64,000 nt of DNA, taken from the NCBI GenBank assembly GCA_002105175.1, contig MCGE01000012.1, forward strand, positions 930,001-994,000. The letters are read 5' to 3'. Below are positions 10,949 through 20,642 of this stretch, piece by piece. The translations under genes were made by a program, and so were the position numbers. This DNA is from Absidia repens. Its lineage: Eukaryota > Mucoromycota > Mucoromycetes > Mucorales > Cunninghamellaceae. Below the pieces are notes generated by a model. The model saw nothing but the letters and a program-made list of their open reading frames with translations, was not told the origin of the DNA and made no database searches. Within the stretch, counting starts at the first letter, position 1. Every line of letters starts with the position of its first letter.

Positions 10949-11716
10949 ATGCCACCTATTACCATTTTAACTACTCCACAAGAACAAACCTTCGATATCA
11001 ATGAAAAAGAAGGTGATGCATGTAGCACAACGTCACCTCTCAATATGAATACCCCACTACCACCACTTCAAAATGATATAGATGATGATGATATGCTTAT
11101 CACACTGGATGAAGCAGGCTTACACCGAGTATGGCTTTCCTCGGAACACATCTTACTTCATTTGGATGACCTGACGGCCGTTGAATCTGTGTGTCGAGAC
11201 CTATGGGATATCGGCAAACAACTGAAACACGACCACAACACTGACAACAACGACGACAATGTGTATAGAAAGGCGATGTTATGGATGATTTACCATTGTC
11301 GCGGCTCCATTGCCTACCGTCAACAAGAATGGACCAAAGCCATCCATGCCTGCCAAACATGTCTGGCCATTGATTTATCCGCTCCACCGCCATCTTTATC
11401 GGATTCTTTATTATTACAAAAAGTGGGACTCATTCAAGCACAAGCACAAACATCCTCAATGCTTGAGCATTGCCTTACTTATCAACTGCAACAAAAACAG
11501 CAACGTCGACGATCCTCTTCCTTGACTGGGTCCACTATTAGTGACTCTTCTTCTGATGCTTCAACTGGGTTGGTCATGATGGTCTGCTCCTTTTGTGCTG
11601 TCAAAAAGCGTACCATGCCGGTGTGTGCCCAATGCAAGTCGCAACGCTATTGTGGTATGAAGTGCCTGAAACTGGACAAAGACCGCCATTCTTCTCTCTG
11701 TTGCCTCCAGCGCTGA
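10949..11716 (+). CDS. MYND zinc-finger protein
   Basis: A single exon encodes 255 residues starting MPPITIL. The ORF is open further upstream, but that extension is hydrophobic leader-like sequence, so I chose the methionine after AATAACAAAA. The C-terminus is a MYND finger, a zinc-binding protein-interaction module. It begins CSFCAVKKRTMPVCAQCKSQ, followed by YCGMKCLKLDKDRHSSLC, which supplies the full Cys/His ligand set. The middle (VYRKAMLWMIYHC through YRQQEWTKAIHACQTCLAID) looks like a pair of TPR-type helices. There is no SET domain, so it is not a SMYD methyltransferase. Partner and function are unknown. Confidence 0.85.
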   Translation: MPPITILTTPQEQTFDINEKEGDACSTTSPLNMNTPLPPLQNDIDDDDMLITLDEAGLHRVWLSSEHILLHLDDLTAVESVCRDLWDIGKQLKHDHNTDNNDDNVYRKAMLWMIYHCRGSIAYRQQEWTKAIHACQTCLAIDLSAPPPSLSDSLLLQKVGLIQAQAQTSSMLEHCLTYQLQQKQQRRRSSSLTGSTISDSSSDASTGLVMMVCSFCAVKKRTMPVCAQCKSQRYCGMKCLKLDKDRHSSLCCLQR

Positions 11717-11871
11717 AAAAGACAAATCCGTTTGTACCTTTAGATGCATTATTTTTATGTGCAAGGTGACCGTTGTGGTGATGGTGATGGTGGGGGAACA
11801 CATTATATCTCCGATCCTTTTTACTGTATTTTTATGCCTTACTTTTTTTTATCTTCTAGGATTATTTCCTT

Positions 11872-11907
<36 letters not shown>

Positions 11908-12030
11908 TGAATACAACCCTTATTTTTTTATCTCAATTATCTTTTTGACACGACTAATAATACATCTTGCTCCTCTTCAAACATTATATATTTCTCATCT
12001 CTTGGCATTGTATTTGGGATTAATAACTTG

Positions 12031-12991
12031 AGGGGTGGATATGGCGTGCACACAAGTCTAGACTTCACTGGGGTCAACCGGAAACGTCGAACGGGACGAT
12101 GCAGTTGATTTCGGCGGACCAAGGGAAAAAAATATATGCTCACCAGATTGAACATGATCGGGATTGTTTGCGGAACATTATGCTTGAAGGATCTATCCGT
12201 TTGTGTGGCACTGGGCATGTACTTCGGGCGGTGGCATGTAGCAAAAGCGACCGATCCCTTTTTTCCGGATCCTTTTGGTGGCGTTAAGTGACTGGATACC
12301 CTCTCTTATAATGGTCGAGCTTGGTGGTGCTCTAGTACACGAAACTGAATGTTGTCTCATCGTGACACCATCTCTCACTTTTTGAATCAACCAAGTCTAA
12401 AGAAACCCCTTATCGATTGTGGACTCCTCCCCCCCAACTGCTCGTATGACTGATATTCTTGGTGTCCCTCCCCCCAAACATTCAACGGAAACAAAGATGG
12501 AACAACTATGACAATGAGAATGGTGTATACCTGACTGGTCTTCCACGGGAAATGATGGCGAATGATAACAGGCTTCCTTCCCTCCCCAACCAACAGCCGC
12601 TCTCTCCTTCTACTTGGGTTCAGGTAAGAGATTCATTACAAGCACAAATCAGCATAGTAAACTTAAAATTCGATTGGTTTATATGAAAAGGTGGTCAGAA
12701 GGTTTAGGTTTGTGGTGAACTGCGGACAGGTGTTGGCTGCATGGCATGATGCATTCGTTGGACGCTACATAAGGAATGAAAATCAACTGGTATCAAATTG
12801 TTTCCTGAAGCCAATGAAATGGATTGATCGACTGGAAGCAAAAGACGCTGGCGCAGGAAGATAGTGATGCTCATAAAAACGATTCTTCAGGATGCGGTAT
12901 ATCTATGGTGCAAATCTATCCTGACAACCCGATCTGGTGGAATGAACTTTTCTCGAATATGAATTGTAAGCGAAATTGATAGTGTATGTAT
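12031..12991 (+). pseudogene. Decayed or fast-evolving coding-like region
   Basis: Several short open stretches look protein-like, but no single gene model holds. One runs 12459-12624, with a good donor CAG|GTAAGAG and an acceptor GAAAAG at 12691. It continues as VVRRFRFVVNCGQVLAAWHDAFVGR and stops in the next 60 codons. Another frame then reads SGCGISMVQIYPDNPIWWNELFSNMN to a GTAAGC donor at about 12968. Tryptophan-rich, charged, non-repetitive sequence is unlike the surrounding DNA, so I read this as an old gene or transposon fragment with frameshifts. I do not recognise the family. Confidence 0.3.
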
Positions 12992-14233
12992 CTTCTTTTC
13001 TTTATATATATAACAATATAGTTACATTTTGATTTTTAGGAAACTATTGGAAATGAAAGCCCGAGATACAACCTTGCCATCATCCTTCTTTACTTCCTTT
13101 AGCTTTTTTTTAGTTTTTTGCTTTTTCTCTCAATAAAAAAATGTCACGGCTTTAGTCTGCTTTTCATTTTTATTTTTATTTGTCAGTCTTTGTCATTACA
13201 GGGTGTCATGGTGATGAAGTAAAGCATCCTTTTACATTTATGCAGGGACTGGGGCTCCTCAATAAGGGAAATTGTTTGTGTGTATAGAAAAAAGGTACGG
13301 GATTTGAGGTGCATCAAACATTTTTATGATTGGTACCATCTCAGAGCAATGTATTATCTATGTAAATACGAAGTTAATGAAAGATGGGAGGGAAAACTGG
13401 AAATTCTACATATACGTTGATGGGGTGTCGTTTCAGATATCTATCTAATCGGGATGGAATGAGTGATGAGCATGACGGTTGATCGATGTTGCCTTATACC
13501 TAGCTTTTGTTTTTACATTGCAGACATACGTTAGCTTTTTTTATATGCACATACACTGCGCAGTGTATATATACCCATTATACACAGGAAATAAAACGGA
13601 AAAAGAGACAATTATGACAAGAAAAGTCATATTTTATTTCATGATATAAAAATAGACTATGACTACTAACACTAAACTCAGCTACTGGCAGTATCATGAC
13701 ACCTATCGTACGATGAGACCAGAGAAATGTATAAAAACTCCAGAAAGCATGACGGGAAGGAGCTTGTGAGGGAATATTGTTCTGTAGAAAAGCCTGAGGT
13801 AAATTCATTCAAGTGACGATGGTTAACTATTACACAACGAGAGGTAAGCTATAACAGGTCTCGTTGCTTCATGTTGACTACAAAGGTATTATGAGAAAAG
13901 AACCATCATGCTACCGCTTTTGAATGGCGCTGCCGCTGTAAAAATAAAGAGAGGGTCACGATGCTGCAGCTACTGGATGATGTTGGCTACTGTAAAAAAA
14001 AAGGGAAAGAATGCGACTCCTGAAGGGTGGGGACTACTGAAAAAAAAGGAGCCACCTTGCAGCCAATGTTGAATAATGGCGGTTGCTGTCATGATAAGGA
14101 AATCATAATTTTGGTGATGTTGCATGGCGGTAGTGTTATGAAGAGAAAGAAACGGAAAATAAAGAGGGGGTGGGGGCAGTTCCTTTTCTTGAGTCGACTG
14201 AAAAAAATTCGCCATCCAATCTTTACAGAATGC
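12992..14233. other. Intergenic, no gene seen
   Basis: AT-rich DNA with AATAAA at about 13131 and scattered poly-T runs. The short ORFs at 13578-13808 and 13970-14373 have no coding character. The sequence immediately before 14234 is not shared with the other repeat copies. Confidence 0.4.
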
Positions 14234-15180
14234 ATTTCAAATTCCGCCCACGTGAGTATATGTTTTTTCCCTCCCACTTTTTTTTTCTCCCGCTCTCTTT
14301 CTTTTATTTTTTCCTTTTTTTTTTTTTTTCTCGACCATTCAACTTCAATGAGGTTTTGTTGATCTTGGATTAGTGTCAGGGCTAGTATAGAAGGGGTTTC
14401 AGCTCAGGGATTGCAAGCTGCATGGGGAAACCCTTTCATTTTGGATCTAGGATTTGGGACCACCATTACATCGTTTTTGGGAGTCTTCATTAGTTTAGTT
14501 TAGTCTTAGCTTGTCTATACTTCATAATCTGTGTATGAATAAAATATTTCTCTTCTTACCTACTTCAATGAAAAGCATGCCCCATTAGTACGTCTCAAGT
14601 CTTGTGGAATAGATCCCCTTTTTCTTTCTCTCTACCATCATCGTTTGAATGGTGTTGACCGTTGTTATGTTTCAATAAAAGATATCCCTTTAGCTTAACT
14701 CCCGCATTACACAATGTAATATAGTAGTCCCATTTTAGCACTCTCTCAATTAAATTAGTGCTGACCATTCTTCAAATTGCACATTAGTCTCCCTCATGCT
14801 ACTTCCATAGGTCTTTCCATTACATCCCTAGTTACAATGGGCTGCTTCATATTTAATTCTAGTATATACCTAGATCCTTTAATAAAATATTTCCTTTTTA
14901 TTATCCATCCTCTGACCCCCTTGATAATAATAAAGTATGTCGTATTGTTGCTTTTTTGTGACTATACTACCAAACATTTGCTATCTAATTAGCCCACCCC
15001 GGCTGCCTTTCCCTTAAAGATCCAGAAACTGATTGGCAGTATCAGGTCACTTACTATCAAAAATTAGCCATATTCCTGCTCAATATATCATGTAAATCAA
15101 TGTAGGTCGTGCTTTGCATGTATGTGTAGCCGCCGATAAAGATAATTTTGCACAGCTTTTTAGCTTCCTTATGATTACGC
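14234..15180 (+). repeat. Dispersed repeat, copy B (near full length)
   Basis: It starts with TTTCAAATTCCGCCCACGTG at 14236-14255, followed by a pyrimidine tract to about 14335. The conserved block follows (TTAGTGTCAGGGCTAGTATAG at about 14370, hairpin arms at 14391-14400 and 14427-14436). AATAAA signals lie at about 14538, 14674 and 14881. The distal module (AAGATCCAGAAACTGATTGG, then TGTGTAGCCGCC near 15125) matches copies F and G. There is no ORF of note. Confidence 0.85.
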
Positions 15181-15951
15181 TCGACTCCTTGATATCTAGT
15201 AGATCAATTTTTTAGAATACTGATAAGGCATTGAAATTGTATATAAAATATTGCAACAATGATTGTCTACTTTACGTTCTTGGTGAACTGCGCCAGAAGG
15301 AGCATCCCCGTTTTTCCCATCTCACTATAACCTATACTATAACATCAACTCCCATCCCATCACCCAATCAACATTTTACCAGCATGTCTACACTATCTAT
15401 GGGAAGCTGCCTCCAATCACCTAATCAACATTGTATTTCTCCAACAAAATTGGAGCATCATTGTCGATGATATATGATTACGACGTTTCATAAATTGTGT
15501 CAAATGTTTATTTCAATAAAAAAATAAATCAAAGATACATATTCTACAATAGATAAAGCCAATCGCTACAGATATAGTGCGAAGAGGAGAAAGTTAAACT
15601 AAACTAAGTACCAAAGAAAATATTGTATTGTTCTAAAAAAAATCAGGGGAGAAGTTCGAGGCTGGAGTTGAAATCCCGCCGCCTTCAGAGAAAAAAAAAT
15701 TCAACGTCACTTTTCTTACCCTGTGGCCACAAGGGCGACTGAAAGATGGAAAAAAATCCAGAAGACTTTCTCCACCAAAACAAAAAAAAAAGCATTTCTT
15801 TTCATTCACAATTTACTTATCTCCCCACTCTTTTTAACTACATATACACATCACTGTAAGCCGAATCATCATCAGTCTCCATTTAAACTTCCTGTGGTTT
15901 AACCTTTGATTTTTATATTATTATGTAGGCCATTTTTCTTAAATTACGACG
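15181..15951. promoter_or_regulatory. Upstream region of complex I gene, with AAATCCCGCC motif
   Basis: No gene was seen here. GAAATCCCGCCGCC at about 15670-15683, some 275 bases before the complex I start, resembles the box at the head of the dispersed repeats and in front of several other genes in this window. It also resembles E2F/MBF-type sites (TTTCCCGC family); that link is inference. Confidence 0.4.
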
Positions 15952-16703
15952 ATGCCTGTTAAAACCTTCAACAACGAATATCCTGTGATTGACACCGATC
16001 CTCATTTTTTCCGTGTGGTCCGCTACTTTAGAAGCTCGGATTACGCTGCTTGGGCTGCTGGCACTGCTGCTGCTCCTGGGATTTTGCTTGCAATGGGTAA
16101 GTGAGGTTTAGTTTATGCCTTGTCTCTTTAATTTGGCTCACTCCCTTTTTTTTTTTCTTTTGTCCTACTATATACAGAAAAAGCCAATCCTGCCGGTCCT
16201 GTTCGTAACCTTCGCTTGCCTCTTCGACTTGCAACTATTGTTGGTGCTTTTGGTGGTTTCTTGTACGCATATCAAAACAGCAGCTGTAAGTGATACCAGA
16301 AGCGGACACAAATTGGAAAGGAGACAAGATACTGATGAACTGAACTGGTTATCTGATGCCTTTACTATTATCATTAATATTATTATTATAGTGCGTTTCT
16401 GGGGCTGGACTGAAAATTCTCAAGAAGTAGCCAAGGATCAACAAGAAATGCAACAACGTTTAAAGGAAGGCAAATCTTTATACGGCGATAGTTTGATGCC
16501 TGAACACGTCCAAAACGAATCTTCTCGCAACTCACGATTCGCGCAATTAAAATTCAGTAAGTTCGAAAATACCGTCGTTGATATTCATATATAACATATT
16601 AAATCAATAATTATCCACTTCATCTTTAATAGGTGCAATCCCATGGTTTAACCTGGCAAACCACAACAACCACGGTGTTGATATCTCCAAGTACGAATCT
16701 TAA
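15952..16703 (+). CDS. NADH:ubiquinone oxidoreductase 20.9 kDa subunit (complex I)
   Basis: Four exons (15952-16096, 16178-16285, 16392-16556, 16633-16703) give 162 residues. It is an accessory membrane subunit of mitochondrial complex I, of the fungal 20.9/21 kDa type (N. crassa NUO-20.9, Yarrowia NUXM family). The N-terminus PVKTFNNEYPVIDTDPHFFR, then RYFRSSDYAAWAAGTAAAPG, is characteristic. Two hydrophobic segments follow (around AAWAAGTAAAPGILLAM and ATIVGAFGGFLYAY). The C-terminal half RFWGWTENSQEVAKDQQEM, ending PWFNLANHNNHGVDISKYES, matches the family's C-terminal domain. All splice phases close, and AATAAA at about 16855 lies downstream. Confidence 0.92.
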
Positions 16704-16903
16704 AAACAATCTCTTTCGCCTTTCACCTGTCACCTGTCATATTTACCTTCTATCCCCCACCCATCCCACCAACTTGTTCACACATATACACATACTTCCT
16801 CCCATTATCCCTTTAGTTTATATATTTATTTTATCTTCTTTTGTGTAAAATTGAAATAAAATCATCGCAGAATCATCCTTATCCTTGTATATCTTTTTTT
16901 TTT

Positions 16904-16939
16904 ATTGCTAGTATTATTGCTAGTATTATTGCTAGTATT
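16904..16939 (+). repeat. 12-base tandem repeat, three units
   Basis: Three perfect copies of ATTGCTAGTATT follow a poly-T run, downstream of the complex I gene. It is a short minisatellite with no evident function. Confidence 0.9.
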
Positions 16940-17049
16940 ATTTGTTGTGTTTTTCGTTATTGGGGTTTTGAATTCTGTGAAATCGAAATCACGATGATAT
17001 GAACTGTACCAATGGCACAGCTAATTAAAGATTTCATTCAATCCGATGT

Positions 17050-17990
17050 CAATATTGAAAACCTCTCATTTCTTAAATAGCCTCATCATAGAAAATGATA
17101 CAATAGGAACTCGCACCGTAACGATATCAGTGGGAAATCAAAATTGCATCGTTATCGTGGGTAATATTGTTATTCTGGTGCGTGTATCCATGCTAAACCT
17201 AGCAAGACAACAGTCTTCTGAAATCTCCTGTGCTTATTTTTTTCCATCGAAATAACCAGGGAAATGATCAGAACCACAGTTTCAGCGAGAGCCCAGAAAG
17301 TATTTCAAATCCCGCCCACGTGGATTTTATTTATTTTCTCCCTCTCTCTTTTCTTTTCTCTTTATTTTTTCTTCACCATTCAACCTCTTTGAGGTTATGT
17401 TGGACTTAGATTAGTGTCAGGACTAGTTTAGAAGGGGGTTCAGCTCAGGGATTACAAGATGCACGGGGAAACCCTTTCATTTTGGATTCAGGATTTTGGA
17501 TCAACATTAGTTGGCCTTTTATGGAGTCTTCATTAGTTTAGTTTAGTGTTAGTTTTGTCCATAGTTTATATCTGCAACAAAATAAAATATATCTCATTTT
17601 AATTGCTTCAATGGAAAAATGTCCCAATAGTCTTTTTCATGTCTTGTACAATAGATCCCTTTTTTTCTACCATCACCCGTTTAGATTCGTGTTGGCCTGT
17701 GCTAAACTCCAATAAAAGATATCCATTTATAGCCTTTACCATGTCATATATGACTGACACAGTATAGTATATTCCATTTCAAAATAGTCCTTTTAGATTA
17801 GTATTGACAATTCTTTAGAAGGGCATTGAAAGGTAGTCTCATTCCTTATTGACGTTTGATCCTCTACCACTCCAACGTATTCATCCCGCCCTGCTCTCTG
17901 GACTCAAAAGTAAATGGTATCTTTGATCTTTTCTATCTTTTATGCTAATCACTCAAAACATTACCTACACACTTCTATAGGGGATGTCTG
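17050..17990 (+). repeat. Dispersed repeat, copy C with upstream arm
   Basis: The core starts at 17303 with TTTCAAATCCCGCCCACGTG. It contains the pyrimidine tract, the conserved block (TTAGTGTCAGGACTAGTTTAG at about 17411; hairpin region 17430-17475) and AATAAA signals at about 17581 and 17711. The 250 bases before the core also match those before copy E (41.76-42.0 kb), for example ATTGTTATTCTGGTG.. against ATCGTTATTCTGATG.., and AAATGATCAGAACCACAG against AAATGGTCAGAACTGCAG. The distal part diverges after about 17880. Confidence 0.85.
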
Positions 17991-18548
17991 CCGAAATTTA
18001 CATCCAATTTCTTTATACTCTATTATTAGTATTTATTCTCATATCTGTTACATAACATTATCCGACAAAATATTTCATTTATCTACGTTTTAGTACGTCT
18101 TTTTTATACCTGTCGTTTCTACAATATATCTTTTTTTTTTTTTTTTTTTTTTGTATGCCTCGTTTTTTATAAACTTTTTTCCTTATATGCCTGTCAGACG
18201 TTTTTTATTTGTCTTTTGTGATATTTCGGCAAGTCATGAAACAGTGCTTCGTTTTATGCGCAGTACATGCAGATTATCCGTGGATGGCTTATTTGAAGCC
18301 TACTTGTTGTGCTCAACTCTTCCGTCCCCACACTCATTGTCAATCCACAGTGACCAAGTTTATCTGTGGTTCGTTACCATTTTCGATATCCAAAAGTGGG
18401 CCTTCTTATATCCCAAGAGCATACCAAAACTACCCTCTCCTCACCCCCGCCCCTCCCATGCGCGAAACAATCCTGCAAAGGGTTGAGCATTTTTGAATGC
18501 AGGACGGACTTTTAAAAAAGAAAAATAATAAATCGGTGTGGACACACG
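17991..18548. other. Intergenic, no gene seen
   Basis: This carries a poly-T run at about 18132-18153 and the promoter side of the nicotinamidase gene. Two overlapping frames are open at 18151-18496, but neither resembles a known protein nor splices into the downstream gene. Confidence 0.4.
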
Positions 18549-19555
18549 ATGGATATTCTCACCTTCCTTTTGAACGTCATGGTAAGTAAATAAAAACCAA
18601 CACCAACACCAACACCAAATCACTAACAAATCATGTTCATTTCTACTACTACAGAATCTTCAATCTTTGAAAACAGTAGCGCTTCTTCTGGTAGATGTTC
18701 AGTACGATTTTTTGGAAACGGGTACCTTGCCTGTGCCGGAGGCTAGCACAATCATACCGAACGTAGAAAAACTCATTACTTTTGCGGAATCTTATCAAGG
18801 TGTTATTATAGCCACTCAGGTAAGTCTCGAGTAAAAGATGGAGAAGATGTGGGGGATATAGGTTGGTGTAAAAATAATATGCAGTAGCACACCAGGACTG
18901 AATCTTCTTTATAGGACTGGCATCCCAGTAACCATACAAGTTTTGCCAAGAACCATCCTGGAAAGCAACCTTTTGATACCGTACAACTAACCTACGATGG
19001 TATTACCTCTACTCAAGTGCTTTGGCCTACTCACTGTGTGGTAAGTGGTCTATGAAAACATGAAGAAATCAGTGTAGGGTAAGAAGCTAACTTCTGTTTT
19101 TTTTATTGGTGATGGTGGTGATGCTGCATATCCGTGTGTGTGTGTGTGTGTGTGCCGTTGTTCAGCAAGGTACCCATGGGGCGGAATTGGTCAAAGAAGT
19201 AGCGTTACATTCACCAATATTGATGCAAAAAGGCACCAATGAGCTTGTTGATTCCTACAGTGCCTTTGCGGACAACCAATATCATAGTTTCACCTCGCTT
19301 GCCAGAGTTTTATACCGAAATGATATCGATACAGTGATTGTAGCTGGACTTGCCACCGACTATTGCGTAAAACTGACCTGCTTGGATGCTGTCAAGTTTG
19401 GATTCAATACCCTTTTGATACAAGATGCTACGAAGCCTGTGGTTCCCGCTGATATGGCTTCTTCTCTGGATACCCTTCGGTCCAAAGGTGTCGGTATTGT
19501 GCCTTCCACTTCCGAATTTATCTCTGATCCATACCCCTTTTTAGTCATGGAGTAG
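18549..19555 (+). CDS. PNC1: Nicotinamidase (isochorismatase-like hydrolase)
   Basis: Four exons (18549-18581, 18655-18819, 18915-19040, 19166-19555) give 237 residues. The enzyme deamidates nicotinamide to nicotinic acid in NAD+ salvage and relieves nicotinamide inhibition of sirtuins. Catalytic residues are visible: Asp25 in VDVQYDF, Lys130 in QKGTN and Cys175 in ATDYCVK. Metal ligands are Asp67 and His69 in DWHP, and His106 in WPTHCVQGTHG. The ending IVPSTSEF is slightly longer than the S. cerevisiae enzyme. The third intron contains a (GT)n run. A 36-base poly-T tract begins just after the stop codon, and AATAAA lies at about 19683. Confidence 0.93.
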
Positions 19556-19558
19556 CTG

Positions 19559-19559
<1 letters not shown>

Positions 19560-19595
<36 letters not shown>
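19560..19595 (+). repeat. Poly-T tract (36 bases)
   Basis: An uninterrupted T run directly after the nicotinamidase stop codon, presumably within its 3' UTR. Similar tracts occur after or between other genes (11.88, 31.05, 44.23, 57.2 kb). Confidence 0.9.
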
Positions 19596-19596
<1 letters not shown>

Positions 19597-19834
19597 GTTA
19601 CTGATTATTAGTTGCTGTTACTTATGGTTGCTTTATGATATTTATATCTTATTGGGGGTTGGAATGACTTCGACATTTTTGAAATAAAAATTCTTATTTA
19701 TCTCATATCGTTTGTGATTCATATGCATCATTGTCTTGTCTTTAGTTATTGTCTTTATTGCATTATTATCAAAAGGAAGGACTGTCATTTACTGCTATAT
19801 CAAATGCTCTCCCAGTCATAATCGGTTCGATACC

Positions 19835-20187
19835 GCACACACACGCACATCCACTGTACACATACATACATATAGTTATATATACATACACTCATACACA
19901 CTCTCATACATGCATACCCATATACATAGTCATACACTCACTTGTTCACACATAAAAATAGCCATACACCCACTCACACACACAGATAGTCATACAACCA
20001 CATACGCACACATAGAGATACGCTGAACTATAGATAGTCATACACATATGCACGCATATCATTCACATAATACAATTCATATAAATAATATCAAATCATT
20101 CGAAACGTATAGATAGCCATACACACATACACACATATCATTCACATAATACAATTTATATAAATATTATCAAATCATTTGTTTATT
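19835..20187 (+). repeat. CA/CATA-rich simple repeat and 79-base tandem duplication
   Basis: From 19835 to about 20029 the DNA is an imperfect CACA/CATACA microsatellite. It is followed by two tandem units of 79 bases (20030-20108 and 20109-20187), each beginning ATAGATAG, passing through ATCATTCACATAATACAATT and ending near CAAATCATT. The units differ at only a few sites, pointing to a recent duplication. There is no CRISPR-like spacer structure. Confidence 0.85.
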
Positions 20188-20333
20188 GGGTAAATTCAAA
20201 ACACATGGAAGGGGGGGGATAATATGTACAGTATCAAAAATAGAGAGAGAAGGAGAAGGAGAGAGAGAGAGCTAAACTAAACGAATGTGGGGAAAGAAGA
20301 GATATACATTATCCTTGTCCAAAAAAAAAAAGA

Positions 20334-20610
20334 TTATGCTTGTTGTAGATCGCCATCGCCATCGCCGTCATTATCAGCACCGTCTCCATGATCCGTATCA
20401 GTAGGGTCGGTATCGGAAGATGTTAATGGAGGAGGTGCCTCAGTTTGCTGGAGGTTGTCCTTCGCCTTGTATTGTTCCAATTCGGCTTGGTATCGTATTT
20501 TGTCCATTTCAGATTGCGTCAATCGTTGTTTCAAGTCCTGCATTACTTTTTTCATTTGATCCATTTCCGCTTGTCGGGTATCTTTAAACATTGTAAAGTG
20601 CGAAGGTGGT

Positions 20611-20642
<32 letters not shown>

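Noticed and set aside
18151..18496. Plus-strand ORFs before the nicotinamidase gene as an upstream exon
   Set aside because: They do not splice in phase to the nicotinamidase exons, and neither frame has family similarity.
19835..20187. Possible CRISPR or telomere-like array
   Set aside because: It is an imperfect CACATA microsatellite followed by a two-unit tandem duplication; no spacer/repeat alternation.
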